This document shows positions 1 through 8,865 of a stretch of 64,000 bases of DNA, piece after piece. Below the pieces are notes generated by a model. That model searched no databases. It saw nothing but the letters and a program-made list of their open reading frames with translations, and was not told where the DNA came from. The stretch spans positions 248,001-312,000 of the forward strand of contig NZ_FTMB01000001.1 of NCBI RefSeq assembly GCF_900155885.1, in the 5' to 3' direction. The position numbers and the translations under genes are program-made. The first letter of the stretch is position 1. Each line of letters opens with the position of its first letter. This DNA is from Rhizobium sp. RU20A (GTDB lineage Bacteria > Pseudomonadota > Alphaproteobacteria > Rhizobiales > Rhizobiaceae).

Positions 1-137
1 TCTCCCTCCTTGATCTCGTCGGCATTCAGCAGTTTCTCGAAGAACAGGCATCCTTGCCGGTGGACGTGACCACGCGCAGCAGCCTCAATCCGGGACTGCG
101 CGCCGAGATCGAGCGTTCCGCGATCCGGATTTTCTGA
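1..137 (+). CDS. mntA: MntA-type nucleotidyltransferase antitoxin, C-terminal end only
   Basis: Only the last 44 codons are in the window, in the third reading frame, ending in TGA at 135-137. The tail has a hydrophobic stretch, LLDLVGIQQFLEEQ, followed by a PVDVTTRSSLNP segment, as found at the end of MNT-type minimal nucleotidyltransferases. In this family the enzyme adds AMP to a HEPN partner toxin and so neutralises it. The catalytic GSxxxG...D residues lie outside the window, so activity cannot be judged. The stop overlaps the ATG of the next gene by one base, which indicates translational coupling. The assignment rests on this short tail plus the HepT-like partner directly downstream. 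Confidence 0.72.
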   Translation, partial: SLLDLVGIQQFLEEQASLPVDVTTRSSLNPGLRAEIERSAIRIF

Positions 138-484
138 TGGCTGCCCGCCGGCTTGCGCCCGTCCTTGCCGAGATGCTGGCGGCGATCGAGGGCATCGAGA
201 CACACACGGCCGGAAAGAGCCTTTCTGATTTTCAGGCCGATTGGTTGCTGCGACACGCGGTTCAGCGCGCCCTCGAAATCATCTCGGAGGCGGCACGGCA
301 TATTCCGGACGACCGTTTGTCGGAGGCACCGACCATTCCCTGGAAGCAGATCCGGGGTGTCCGCAATATCCTTCGCCACGAATATCACCGCGTCGCCGAT
401 GACGTGGTCTGGGCCGTCGTGACGGACCATATCCCGGCCCTTAGACGTGCAATCGAGGCGCTTGCCGCTGCAAGTCATGATTGA
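137..484 (+). CDS. hepT: HepT-like HEPN-domain toxin (DUF86)
   Basis: A 115-residue all-alpha protein of the HepT/DUF86 size. Residues 76-83 read RNILRHEY, an exact R-X4-H-X-Y motif. The Arg and His form the HEPN RNase active site, and in studied MntA-HepT pairs the Tyr is the residue modified by AMP from MntA. The ATG overlaps the TGA of the nucleotidyltransferase by one base, the usual antitoxin-first order. All three motif residues are present, so the toxin looks functional. Family knowledge: HepT acts as an RNA or tRNA nuclease when not modified. The actual target here is unknown. The nearby imperfect palindrome at 531-556 could end this operon. Confidence 0.88.
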   Translation: MAARRLAPVLAEMLAAIEGIETHTAGKSLSDFQADWLLRHAVQRALEIISEAARHIPDDRLSEAPTIPWKQIRGVRNILRHEYHRVADDVVWAVVTDHIPALRRAIEALAAASHD

Positions 485-530
485 CGCCCCCGATTGGTAG
501 CCGGATGAGCCGTGCCAAACCCGCTGACTC

Positions 531-556
531 TTAATCAGCGGTATCCCGCCGATTAA
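531..556. repeat. Imperfect palindrome after hepT
   Basis: Two 11-base arms starting and ending in TTAATC/GATTAA face each other across a 4-base spacer, with one mismatch (a G-U pair in RNA). There is no T-run behind it, so it is a weak terminator candidate. It could equally be an operator for the downstream small gene. Confidence 0.5.
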
Positions 557-596
557 CCATCACGCGCCGCAATCGTGAAAATACCCATCAAATGCC

Positions 597-626
597 TTGA
601 CGAACGGAACAAAAAAAGAACAATAT
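597..626 (+). promoter_or_regulatory. Candidate sigma70-type promoter for the 28-codon gene
   Basis: TTGACG at 597-602 and CAATAT at 621-626 with an 18-base spacer, in an unusually A-rich stretch for this genome. It lies just upstream of the small membrane-peptide gene. Predicted by eye only. Confidence 0.4.
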
Positions 627-653
627 AAAAACAGAACGGAACAGGAGACAGCC

Positions 654-740
654 ATGACCGACTTCCTTCGTGACATCGCCGCATTCGCTTCCATCACGCT
701 TTTCATCGCAAGCCTCTCCGTCATCGTGATGGGCATGTGA
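654..740 (+). CDS. 28-residue single-helix membrane peptide
   Basis: The ATG has a good ribosome-binding site, AGGAG at 643-647, six bases upstream. The peptide starts MTDFLRDIAAFASITLF and is almost wholly a hydrophobic helix, ending VMGM before TGA. An A-rich promoter candidate sits just upstream. Very short single-helix peptides of this kind occur in Rhizobiaceae, but I cannot name a family or function. Signs that it is real are the strong Shine-Dalgarno sequence, the clean membrane helix, and its position in a stretch with no other gene. It stands alone, 332 bases ahead of dnaE. Confidence 0.55.
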   Translation: MTDFLRDIAAFASITLFIASLSVIVMGM

Positions 741-1072
741 CACCAAAGGTTTCGTTCGCGCCGAACCCTGCCTCGGCGCGGGCGGGAGCGTGGAAGGGCC
801 GGCGCCGCCGCCGGTCTTTCGCGCAGTCAAAGCATCCGGATGCCGTCCGCTGCGGCCTTCGGACGGAGGATGATCCTCCGCATCGCGTCCGCCTTCCTCG
901 CCCCGTGGAAGCGGACATGTGGGAAGGCCCGGCGTCTTTTCCCTCTCCGGTCAAGGTCCGCCGCACTGCCTTGCGACCGTGGAAAGGAGGGAGGAGGGCC
1001 GGGCGCCCCTTTGACTTCACGGCCGGCATTGTCGATACCCTCTCAGCTTGATCGGAATCAGGAGGTCGGCCA
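741..1072. other. Non-coding leader region before dnaE
   Basis: These 332 bases hold no convincing gene; the open frames across them have no ribosome-binding site or recognisable product. The stretch is rich in G/C tracts. A loose motif, GTGGAAGG followed by GGCCGGC-like bases, recurs near 790, 920 and 980, each followed by a pyrimidine-rich or CCGGTC segment. Short inverted repeats, such as GGAGGATGATCCTCC near 864, suggest RNA structure. A promoter candidate at 1011-1039 and the dnaE ribosome-binding site lie at its right end. Confidence 0.45.
1011..1039 (+). promoter_or_regulatory. Candidate dnaE promoter
   Basis: TTGACT at 1011-1016 and GATACC at 1034-1039 with a 17-base spacer. A start site near 1046 would leave a leader of about 27 bases that includes the AGGAGG at 1060-1065. 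Confidence 0.4.
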
Positions 1073-4000
1073 ATGGCGGATGCAGCAGGCGCAGCAGGTG
1101 CGGGCGAAAGCCCGATCGCAGCAAGCCCCGGTTTCGTGCATCTGAGGGTCCATTCGGCCTATTCGCTGCTCGAAGGTGCGCTGCCGCTGAAGAAGATCCT
1201 CGGCAAGGCAACGGCCGACAACCAGCCGGCCATTGCCATTACCGATACCAACAACCTTTTCGTCGCGCTCGAATTTGCCCAGAAGGCCAGCGGCGACGGC
1301 ATACAGCCGATCATCGGTTGCCAGCTCTCCATCGACATGGAGGATGGCGACAGCCTGCCGGAGCGACGCGGCCACCAGCACCAGCTGGAAAAGCTGCCCT
1401 CCATCATTCTGCTGGCCGCCACCGAGGCCGGCTATACGAGGCTCGTCGACCTCGTCAGCCGCGCCTATCTGGAAGGCGAGGGCAATCAGGCCGCCCGCAT
1501 CCTGCTCTCCTGGCTGACCGAAGGCACAGATGGTTTGATTGCCCTGACGGGCGCCAGAACCGGCCCCGTCGACATGGCGTTGATGCAGGACCACGCGGAA
1601 GCCGCGACGCGCCGGCTCCTCGCACTGAAGGCTGCCTTCGGCGATCGTCTCTATGTCGAATTGCAGCGCCAGCGCGGCTATGACAAGGCGCATGAGCGCC
1701 GCATGGTGGAGCTTGCCTATCGGCACGGTCTGCCGCTCGTCGCCACCAACGAGGCCTTCTTTCCGACCCCCGGCGATTACGAGGCCCATGATGCGCTGAT
1801 GGCGGTCGCGCACAATGCCATGGTCTCCGACGACGAGCGCTTCCGGCTGACGCAGGATCATTACCTGAAGAGCCGCGCTGACATGATGAAGCTCTTCGCT
1901 GACCTCCCGGAGGCGCTGGAGAATTCCGTAGAGATCGCGCAGCGCTGCTCCTACGTCCTCAAGGGCCGCAAGCCCATCCTGCCGCGCTTTACCGGCGCGA
2001 CCGACGATGCGGAGGAGGCCGAACGCGCCGAATCGGCCGAACTTCGCCGCCAGTCGGTCGAGGGGCTTGAGGCCCGTCTTGAGCTGCTCGGCACCGCGCC
2101 CGGCTTCACGGTCGAGGAGTATCGCGAGCGCCTCGATTTCGAGCTCGGCGTCATCGAGCGCATGAAATTCCCGGGCTACTTCCTGATCGTTGCCGACTTC
2201 ATCAAATGGGCCAAGCAGCATGATATTCCGGTCGGCCCCGGCCGCGGTTCGGGCGCGGGCTCGCTCGTCGCCTATGCGCTGACCATCACAGACGTCGATC
2301 CGATGCGCTTCTCGCTGCTCTTCGAACGCTTCCTCAATCCCGAGCGCGTCTCGATGCCCGACTTCGACATCGACTTCTGCCAGGAGCGGCGCGAAGAGGT
2401 GATCCGCTACGTGCAGCGCAAATATGGGCGCGAGCAGGTGGCGCAGATCATCACCTTCGGGTCGCTGCAGGCGCGCGCCGCGCTGCGCGATGTCGGCCGC
2501 GTGCTCGAAATGCCCTACGGGCAGGTCGACAAGATCTGCAAGCTCGTGCCGAACAACCCGGCCAACCCGACGCCGCTCTCGCAGGCCATCAAGGAAGAGC
2601 CGCGCCTGCAGGAGGAGGCCGACAAGGAGCCGGTCGTCGCGCGCCTGCTCGACATCGCCCAGAAGATCGAGGGTCTCTACCGCCACGCGTCCACCCATGC
2701 CGCCGGCATCGTGATCGGCGACAGGCCGCTCTCGCAGCTCGTTCCCATGTACCGCGATCCGCGCTCGGACATGCCGGTCACCCAGTTCAACATGAAGTGG
2801 GTCGAGCAGGCCGGGCTCGTGAAGTTCGACTTCCTGGGTCTGAAGACGCTGACGGTGCTGAAGACCGCGGTCGATTTCATCGCCAAGCGCGGCATCCATG
2901 TCGACCTGGCCACGATTCCACTGGACGACGCCAAGACCTACGAGATGCTCTCCAAAGGCGATACGGTTGGCGTCTTCCAGGTGGAAAGCGCAGGGATGCG
3001 CAAGGCGCTGATCGGCATGCGCCCCGACTGCATCGAGGATATCATCGCGCTCGTGGCGCTTTACCGCCCGGGTCCGATGGAAAACATTCCGGTCTACAAT
3101 GCCCGCAAGCATGGCGAGGAAGAGATCGAATCGATCCATCCGAAGATCGATTACCTCCTGAAGGAAACGCAAGGGGTTATCGTCTACCAGGAACAGGTGA
3201 TGCAGATTGCGCAGGTCCTGTCGGGCTATTCGCTCGGCGAAGCCGATCTCCTGCGCCGCGCCATGGGCAAGAAGATCAAGGCCGAGATGGACCAGCAGCG
3301 CGAGCGCTTCGTGGACGGCGCCATGAAGAACGGCGTCTCCAAGGCGCAGTCCGATATCATCTTCGATCTCCTCGCCAAATTCGCGAACTACGGCTTCAAC
3401 AAGTCGCACGCCGCCGCCTATGCCATCGTCTCCTACCAGACCGCCTATCTGAAGGCGCATTTCCCGGTTGAGTTCCTGGCAGCCTCCATGACGCTCGATA
3501 TGGCCAATACCGAAAAGGTCAACGACTTCAGGCAGGATGCAGGCCGCCTCGGCATTACCGTCATTCCGCCCTCGGTGCAGACCTCGTTCCGGCATTTCGA
3601 GACGGGCGAAAACCGCATCTACTACTCCATCGCGGCCCTCAAGGGCGTCGGCGAGGCGGCCGTCGAACACATCGTCGCGGTGCGCGGCGACAAGCCCTTC
3701 GACAGCATCGAGGATTTCTGCTTGAGGATTGATCCGAAGCTCCTCAATCGCCGCGTCTTCGAAAGCCTGATCTGCGCCGGCGCCTTCGACTGCTTCGGCC
3801 GTGACCGAGCCGAACTCGTCAGCGGTCTCGATCGCATCCTCGGTTACGCGCAGCGCCTGCAGGGCAACAAGGTCAGCGGCCAGAGCGACATGTTCGGCGC
3901 CGGTTCAGCCACCGGGCCGGAGCGGATCGCCTTCGGCACCTATACGGCCTGGCTGGCTTCGGAAAAGCTGCACCGCGAATTCCAGGTGCTCGGCTTTTAC

Positions 4001-4576
4001 CTCTCCGCCCATCCGCTCGACAGCTACAATGATCTTCTCGGCAAGATGCGCGTGCAGACCTTCCAGGACTTTGCCGTCGCCGTAAAGAAGGGGGCGACGG
4101 CAGGTCGCCTCGCAGGCACGGTGACCGCCAAGCAGGAGCGCAAGACGCGCACCGGCAACAAGATGGGGATTGTCACCTTCTCCGATTCCTCGGGCCAGTT
4201 CGAAGCTGTGCTGTTCTCCGAAATGCTGAACCAGTATCGCGACCTCTTGGAAGCCGGCAAATCCATGGTGATGACGGTGCAGGCCGAGGAGCGCCCGGAA
4301 GGCATCGGCCTTCGCATCCAGACGCTGCAGTCGCTGGAAGAAAAGTCGCTGCAGATGCAGAAGGCGCTGCGGGTCTATGTGCGCGACTCAGGTCCCTTGC
4401 GCTCCGTGGCGGCCCACCTGAACGCGAAAGGCGAAGGCCTCGTCTCCTTCATTGTCATCAAGGAGAACGGCCAGCGGGAAATCGAGGTGGAACTCGCCGA
4501 ACGTTACCGCATCTCGCCAGAGATTGCCGCCGCGCTCAGGGCCTCGCCCGGCATCGTGGATGTCGAGCTCGTCTGA
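1073..4576 (+). CDS. dnaE: DNA polymerase III subunit alpha
   Basis: Catalytic subunit of the replicative DNA polymerase, 1167 residues, the usual length for DnaE. The start has AGGAGG seven bases upstream. The N-terminus (FVHLRVHSAYSLLEG) begins the PHP domain. The polymerase core follows with GPGRGSGAGS at about 388-397 and the catalytic PDFDIDF motif at 429-435. Next come the fingers, helix-hairpin-helix and beta-clamp-binding regions. A C-terminal OB-fold begins near residue 1010 (GRLAGTVTAKQERKTRTGNKMG). It belongs to the DnaE1 replicative group rather than the ImuC/DnaE2 mutagenic type, judging by length and by the absence of imuA/imuB neighbours. It is transcribed alone and faces the L,D-transpeptidase gene with 20 bases between stops. 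Confidence 0.97.
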   Translation: MADAAGAAGAGESPIAASPGFVHLRVHSAYSLLEGALPLKKILGKATADNQPAIAITDTNNLFVALEFAQKASGDGIQPIIGCQLSIDMEDGDSLPERRGHQHQLEKLPSIILLAATEAGYTRLVDLVSRAYLEGEGNQAARILLSWLTEGTDGLIALTGARTGPVDMALMQDHAEAATRRLLALKAAFGDRLYVELQRQRGYDKAHERRMVELAYRHGLPLVATNEAFFPTPGDYEAHDALMAVAHNAMVSDDERFRLTQDHYLKSRADMMKLFADLPEALENSVEIAQRCSYVLKGRKPILPRFTGATDDAEEAERAESAELRRQSVEGLEARLELLGTAPGFTVEEYRERLDFELGVIERMKFPGYFLIVADFIKWAKQHDIPVGPGRGSGAGSLVAYALTITDVDPMRFSLLFERFLNPERVSMPDFDIDFCQERREEVIRYVQRKYGREQVAQIITFGSLQARAALRDVGRVLEMPYGQVDKICKLVPNNPANPTPLSQAIKEEPRLQEEADKEPVVARLLDIAQKIEGLYRHASTHAAGIVIGDRPLSQLVPMYRDPRSDMPVTQFNMKWVEQAGLVKFDFLGLKTLTVLKTAVDFIAKRGIHVDLATIPLDDAKTYEMLSKGDTVGVFQVESAGMRKALIGMRPDCIEDIIALVALYRPGPMENIPVYNARKHGEEEIESIHPKIDYLLKETQGVIVYQEQVMQIAQVLSGYSLGEADLLRRAMGKKIKAEMDQQRERFVDGAMKNGVSKAQSDIIFDLLAKFANYGFNKSHAAAYAIVSYQTAYLKAHFPVEFLAASMTLDMANTEKVNDFRQDAGRLGITVIPPSVQTSFRHFETGENRIYYSIAALKGVGEAAVEHIVAVRGDKPFDSIEDFCLRIDPKLLNRRVFESLICAGAFDCFGRDRAELVSGLDRILGYAQRLQGNKVSGQSDMFGAGSATGPERIAFGTYTAWLASEKLHREFQVLGFYLSAHPLDSYNDLLGKMRVQTFQDFAVAVKKGATAGRLAGTVTAKQERKTRTGNKMGIVTFSDSSGQFEAVLFSEMLNQYRDLLEAGKSMVMTVQAEERPEGIGLRIQTLQSLEEKSLQMQKALRVYVRDSGPLRSVAAHLNAKGEGLVSFIVIKENGQREIEVELAERYRISPEIAAALRASPGIVDVELV

Positions 4577-4596
4577 TCCTGGGGGGCGGGGCCCGC

Positions 4597-5844
4597 TCAG
4601 CCCTTCGTGGCGGAGCGCGTCAGGGTGACGAAGTCGGTGCCCTTGCCGGTCTCCGGGCCAAGGCCGGTGTCGGAGATCGTCAGCGACGAGCCTTCGGCCA
4701 GCAGCGCGTCAATGCGGGCGCGGATATCGGCGGGAATGTCGATGCGCGCAAGCGTCTGCGTGAGGGTGGTGTTCGGCTCTGCGTCAGCCGTGATGCCGAG
4801 GCGGGCCTTGGTGGCCGTCGAGAGCGCATCGTCCATGGTCACGCCAAACCAGCGGCCCTTGCCGCTCTTCCCGTCGATATCCTGAAACTGCAGGAAGTGC
4901 GTGCCGAGCGCGACCTCCGGGTTGCGGATGGTGACGGGAACGTCGAAGAGCGGGGCGAATTTCTGCCGCACCATCAGATGCGCATTGCCCGGTTCCGGCC
5001 GGCCGGCGGCGACATAGACCGCATGCACCAGCTGATCGGAGATTTTGCCCGTCACCACCATGCCCTGTCGGCCCTGGAAGAGCCGGATCGCCGCGCGCGT
5101 CTTCGGTCCCACCACGCCGTCGGCCGCGCCGGCATCGTAGCCAAGGCCATGCAGGGCGGCCTGTAGCGCCGCCGTCGTTTCGCGCTCGCCGCGCCGGGTG
5201 ATCAGCATGCGGATCGGCGGTTCGTCCGTCTCGGCCGCAACCTTGGCCGCCTCGGCGCCGGCGGACGGCGCGATCATCGCGACTTCGACGCTGCCGGTGT
5301 GTTCCATTCCAAGGCGCAGCGTCGCATCGCTGAGGAGTTGTGGGGCCGGCTTCTCCGGCTGGAAAAGCCAGGGGTCGGAAATTTCACTTGGCACCACCTG
5401 CCGGTCCGAGATGATCACATGCACGCCGCGCGTCGTCATCTTGTAGAGTTCCGGGGCAAAGGCGTTCGGCAGGCGCACGCAGCCATGCGAGGCGGGGTAG
5501 CTCGGCACGCTGTTGGAGGCATGCAGGGCAATGCCGGACCAGGTGAGCCGCTGCATGAAGGGCATGGGCGCATTGCTGTAGATGTTGGAATGATGCATGC
5601 GGCGCTTCTCGAGCACGGAGAAGATGCCGGTCGGCGTCGCGTGGCCCGCCTTGCCGGTCGACACCCGCGAGGTCGCGACGATCGTGTCGCCGTCATAGAC
5701 CACCAGAGACTGGGTGTCCTTGGTCACGACGATCTGCAGGGGTGCGCTGCCGCCCGCCGCAAGCGCGGGGACCGGAGACAGGGCGGTTCCGGAGGCAAGA
5801 CACAGGGCGACAAGGCCCGCACGCAAGGCAGTACCGAACGACAT
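4597..5844 (-). CDS. L,D-transpeptidase (YkuD) with peptidoglycan-binding domain
   Basis: Periplasmic enzyme predicted to make 3-3 cross-links in peptidoglycan or to anchor proteins to it. With the ATG at 5844 it is 415 residues and begins with a signal peptide (MSFGTALRAGLVALCLASG, likely cut after PALA). The YkuD domain covers roughly 35-160 and holds GIALHAS and the catalytic SHGCVRLPN, nucleophile Cys122. A PG_binding_1 repeat follows near 230-275, and then a C-terminal region with no known motif. A TTG at 5862 would add six residues, but no Shine-Dalgarno sequence favours it. L,D-transpeptidases are numerous in Rhizobiales, where they support polar growth. Substrate assignment is family inference. 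Confidence 0.9.
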   Translation of the reverse strand: MSFGTALRAGLVALCLASGTALSPVPALAAGGSAPLQIVVTKDTQSLVVYDGDTIVATSRVSTGKAGHATPTGIFSVLEKRRMHHSNIYSNAPMPFMQRLTWSGIALHASNSVPSYPASHGCVRLPNAFAPELYKMTTRGVHVIISDRQVVPSEISDPWLFQPEKPAPQLLSDATLRLGMEHTGSVEVAMIAPSAGAEAAKVAAETDEPPIRMLITRRGERETTAALQAALHGLGYDAGAADGVVGPKTRAAIRLFQGRQGMVVTGKISDQLVHAVYVAAGRPEPGNAHLMVRQKFAPLFDVPVTIRNPEVALGTHFLQFQDIDGKSGKGRWFGVTMDDALSTATKARLGITADAEPNTTLTQTLARIDIPADIRARIDALLAEGSSLTISDTGLGPETGKGTDFVTLTRSATKG

Positions 5845-5982
5845 GATGATGATCCGACGCAAAACAAACAGACAGGCAGGCAGCGTACCGCTAGAGGTTT
5901 AATGAAGTTTGAGCGATGTGCAGGCGCGGCCCATCACGTTTGCATGAGGAACGGCCGGGACCACAGATTTATTCGCAAGCTT

Positions 5983-7290
5983 TTATTCGGAGCCCGGCGG
6001 GTCGGGCTTCCGCTGCCGGCCGAACGTATAGCCCGTCTCCACGCTGTCGCGGCCGAACTTGTCGCGCAGCGCATTCATCGCCGCTTCCGCCTTGGCCCGC
6101 TGGGCGGCCTGCCGGTCGACGAGGTCGGGCGGATCGGCCCGCGCGGGATCGGAAAGGTCGTTGACGCCGATGCCGATGAGGCGAAAGCGCGTGCCATCGG
6201 CCTCGCGCTCCAGCAGGGAAAGGCCGGTGCGGAAGATACGGTCGGCAAGCTGCGTCGGGCTGTCGAGCCGCCGGTTGCGGGTGCGCAGCTTGAAATCGCT
6301 GGACTTCAGTTTCAGCACCACCGTGTGACCAGCCGTTTCGGAGCGTCGCAGCCGGAGTGCCACCTTTTCGCTCAACCGGCGCAGATGCACGGTCAGTTCG
6401 GCCAGCTTGTGGATATCCTCGTTGAAGGTGGTTTCCGCCGACACGCTCTTGGCCTCGCCGTCGATCTCGACGCGCCGGTCGTCCTCGCCGCGTGACAGGT
6501 GGAAGAGACGTTGTCCCATGGTGCCGTAGCGGCGCATCAGGTCGCCTTCCTCCATGGTCTGCAACTGGCCAATGGTGCGGATGCCATCGCGCCCCAGCGT
6601 TTCGGCGAAGGCCTTGCCGACGCCCCAGATGGTGGTGACGGGCCGATCGCGCAGGAAGTCGATCGCCTCCGCCTGGCCGATGACGGAAAAGCCGCGCGGC
6701 TTGTTGAGGTCGGAGGCGACCTTGGCGAGGAACTTGCAGTAGGAGAGGCCGACGGAAACGGTGATGCCGATCTCGGCTTCGATGCGCCGGGCAAGCCGGG
6801 CCAGCGTGCGCGCCGGTGGATCATGATGCAGCCGCTCGGTGCCGGTAAGGTCGAGAAAGGCCTCGTCGATGGAGAGCGGCTGCACGAGCGGGGTCAGCGC
6901 CTGCATGAGGGCCCGCACCTCGCGGCCGACGCGGCTGTATTTCTCCATGTCCGGCTTGATGACGACGGCATCGGGACACGCCTCCAGCGCCTTGAACATC
7001 GGCATGGCCGAGCGCACGCCGCGGATGCGGGCAATGTAGCAGGCCGTCGAGACAACGCCACGCTTGCCTCCGCCGATGATCACGGGCTTGTCGGCCAGCT
7101 CCGGATTGTCGCGCTTTTCGACCGAGGCATAGAAAGCGTCGCAGTCGATATGGGCGATGGGAAGATCGTAAAGTTCGGCATGGAAGACGAGGCGCGGGCT
7201 GCCGCAGGCGCGGCAGCGTCGCTCGCTCTCGCGCTGCGGCGCAAGGCAGTCACGGCAGAAACCGGGGCGGGGCGGGGCGTCGCTGGTCAT
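5983..7290 (-). CDS. dinB: DNA polymerase IV (Y family) with N-terminal zinc ribbon
   Basis: Translesion DNA polymerase of 435 residues. Y-family motifs are intact: [12 protein letters not shown] near residue 50 and [11 protein letters not shown] near 145, giving the catalytic Asp and Glu residues. An HhH region ([10 protein letters not shown]) and a little-finger domain follow. Before the polymerase core is an extension with two CxxC pairs (CRDCLAPQ and CRACGSPR), a likely zinc ribbon absent from E. coli DinB. The ATG at 7290 is preceded in frame by a GTG at 7293; neither has a strong ribosome-binding site. The canonical clamp-binding pentapeptide at the extreme C-terminus is not obvious. 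It is probably a single-gene unit. Confidence 0.94.
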   Translation of the reverse strand: MTSDAPPRPGFCRDCLAPQRESERRCRACGSPRLVFHAELYDLPIAHIDCDAFYASVEKRDNPELADKPVIIGGGKRGVVSTACYIARIRGVRSAMPMFKALEACPDAVVIKPDMEKYSRVGREVRALMQALTPLVQPLSIDEAFLDLTGTERLHHDPPARTLARLARRIEAEIGITVSVGLSYCKFLAKVASDLNKPRGFSVIGQAEAIDFLRDRPVTTIWGVGKAFAETLGRDGIRTIGQLQTMEEGDLMRRYGTMGQRLFHLSRGEDDRRVEIDGEAKSVSAETTFNEDIHKLAELTVHLRRLSEKVALRLRRSETAGHTVVLKLKSSDFKLRTRNRRLDSPTQLADRIFRTGLSLLEREADGTRFRLIGIGVNDLSDPARADPPDLVDRQAAQRAKAEAAMNALRDKFGRDSVETGYTFGRQRKPDPPGSE

Positions 7291-7381
7291 CACGGGAACA
7301 AAGATTGAACATCGCGACCTTACGCGCCTCAGTCCCGCGCTTCAAGGCCGCAGCGCTCACGCATCCACATCCGAAAGACAA

Positions 7382-8035
7382 TCAAGCGGGTTCACCTGCC
7401 CAGAAATGCTTGCTGACCAACCGGTGCGCCCCGGCCCAGTCGTCGGCGCAAATCACGGGCGCATCCGGCACTGGCATCAGCGCGCGAAATTCCCGGTCCG
7501 CCATCAGATGCACGAGAAGGCACTGAGGCACGCTCTCGCCCACGGAGGCGAGGTTTCGGGCGATATCGTCGATGAAGGCGAGGGGCAGGTCGCGGCCGCG
7601 GTGCAGGTCTGCAACCACGGGGCCCTTCGGTTCCTCGGTGGCAATCATCGGGAAAGTGAGATCAAGTCCGTTCAGCAGCGTGCGGCGAAGATCGTGGTGG
7701 CGGGGCGGCATCGCCGTGAGGAAGACCACATCCGCCTTCTCGCTGAGCATCGCCAGTGTCGTCGCCACGTCGCAGGCCGGGGTCTGCCAGTCGCACTGTT
7801 CGGCAAAGAACATTTCGATCAATGGATGCACGGCTTCGTCCGCAATCGGCGTACCCGTGTCGATAGCGACAATATTGCCATGCAGGCGAAACGAGCGCGG
7901 CAGCAGTTTCAGGCCGTTCGCCGCCAGAAAGCGGCGGAAGGGACCGAGAAACTCCAGCACGACCTCATCGACGTCGCACACCAGCAGTGGCCGGTCGGTC
8001 AATTGCTCCCGCACCATTCCGATTGCCGTCACCAT
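7382..8035 (-). CDS. HAD-like hydrolase of unknown substrate
   Basis: A 217-residue cytosolic protein with haloacid dehalogenase-type motifs: motif I DVDEVV (Asp21, Asp23), motif II FLTAM, a Lys in EEPKGPV and motif IV FIDD. These support a phosphatase-like fold with Mg2+ chemistry, but the substrate cannot be told. The gene starts three bases after the stop of the DUF3572 gene, so the two form an operon. Similar pairs upstream of divK are common in Rhizobiaceae (recollection, not checked). An internal Met7 is an alternative start. Confidence 0.75.
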   Translation of the reverse strand: MVTAIGMVREQLTDRPLLVCDVDEVVLEFLGPFRRFLAANGLKLLPRSFRLHGNIVAIDTGTPIADEAVHPLIEMFFAEQCDWQTPACDVATTLAMLSEKADVVFLTAMPPRHHDLRRTLLNGLDLTFPMIATEEPKGPVVADLHRGRDLPLAFIDDIARNLASVGESVPQCLLVHLMADREFRALMPVPDAPVICADDWAGAHRLVSKHFWAGEPA

Positions 8036-8038
8036 CGA

Positions 8039-8311
8039 TCAATATCCCCCGTCCTGCGGCGGACCGCAGAGCATATGGGCGGCGTGCACGACCCGGTTGG
8101 GATCGAGATCGCTGGCACTGCAAAAGGCGAGCAGCGTCGGTTCATGTCCCATGAGAAAATCGAGGACGCCCGCCAGAAAGCCGGGCGAGGCGGCATTGCG
8201 GCGCAGATCGCTGACATCGCTGCCCGTCAGCGCCAGGAAACGCGAGAGTTGCTCGGGTTCGCCTGCCAGCCAGCCGAGCGCAGTAATGGCAATCTGATCA
8301 GCATCGGTCAC
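8039..8311 (-). CDS. DUF3572 family protein
   Basis: A 90-residue acidic helical protein ([30 protein letters not shown]...). I recognise it as the DUF3572 family found beside divK in Rhizobiales; its function is not known. The pattern ALxWLAxExExLxRFLALTG and the later [13 protein letters not shown] are typical. It has no signal peptide or membrane segment. It is first in a two-gene leftward unit with the HAD-like gene and diverges from divK, with about 167 bases between the starts that must hold both promoters. Confidence 0.82.
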   Translation of the reverse strand: MTDADQIAITALGWLAGEPEQLSRFLALTGSDVSDLRRNAASPGFLAGVLDFLMGHEPTLLAFCSASDLDPNRVVHAAHMLCGPPQDGGY

Positions 8312-8478
8312 CTTGGCACTTTACCCCTGAACAGTTTTCCGATCGCGCACGGAGTTTCCAATTTCTCAACCAAATCCATCTAGCGTCAGTTGAAAGAGGT
8401 CGCTTGTCTCTCGCCGGTCTGAACTTATCTTCAGCAGAGCGGGTTTCAAGTGCATCATCGTATCATCAGGACACACAG

Positions 8479-8850
8479 ATGCCCAAACAGGTCATGATTG
8501 TCGAGGACAACGAGCTGAACATGAAGCTCTTTCGCGACCTGATCGAGGCGTCCGGCTATCGGACCATCCAGACGCGCAATGGGATGGAGGCGCTTGAACT
8601 CGCCCGCCGCCATCGTCCGGATCTTATCCTCATGGACATTCAGCTTCCGGAGGTCTCCGGCCTTGAAGTGACCAAGTGGCTGAAGGAAGATGACGAATTG
8701 CACGTCATTCCCGTGATCGCCGTCACCGCCTTCGCCATGAAGGGCGATGAGGAGCGGATAAGGCAGGGCGGTTGCGAAGCCTATGTCTCAAAGCCGATTT
8801 CGGTACCGAAATTCATCGAGACCATAAAGACTTACCTCGGCGATGCGTGA
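8479..8850 (+). CDS. divK: Single-domain response regulator DivK
   Basis: A 123-residue stand-alone receiver domain. It carries the acidic pair Glu9-Asp10, the phospho-acceptor Asp53 (LILMDIQLP), Thr in AVTAFAM and Lys in SKPIS. In alphaproteobacteria DivK connects the PleC/DivJ kinases to the CtrA pathway through DivL-CckA and so controls division asymmetry. The longer reading frame starting at 8404 was rejected, because the family starts [18 protein letters not shown] and a CAGGA ribosome-binding site precedes the ATG at 8479. It is followed 15 bases later by pleD, the conserved divK-pleD operon. A weak promoter (TTGTCT/TATCTT, 8404-8431) is possible; no TTAA-N7-TTAA CtrA box lies in front of it. 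Confidence 0.96.
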   Translation: MPKQVMIVEDNELNMKLFRDLIEASGYRTIQTRNGMEALELARRHRPDLILMDIQLPEVSGLEVTKWLKEDDELHVIPVIAVTAFAMKGDEERIRQGGCEAYVSKPISVPKFIETIKTYLGDA

Positions 8851-8865
8851 GAGCGGACAAGAGCA

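Noticed and set aside
1058-3670. 870-codon open frame on the minus strand opposite dnaE
   Set aside because: A high-GC shadow of dnaE: low-complexity His/Arg/Asp-rich translation, no ribosome-binding site, no family.
8311-8479. CtrA box controlling divK
   Set aside because: No TTAA-N7-TTAA or TTAACCAT in the divK upstream region.
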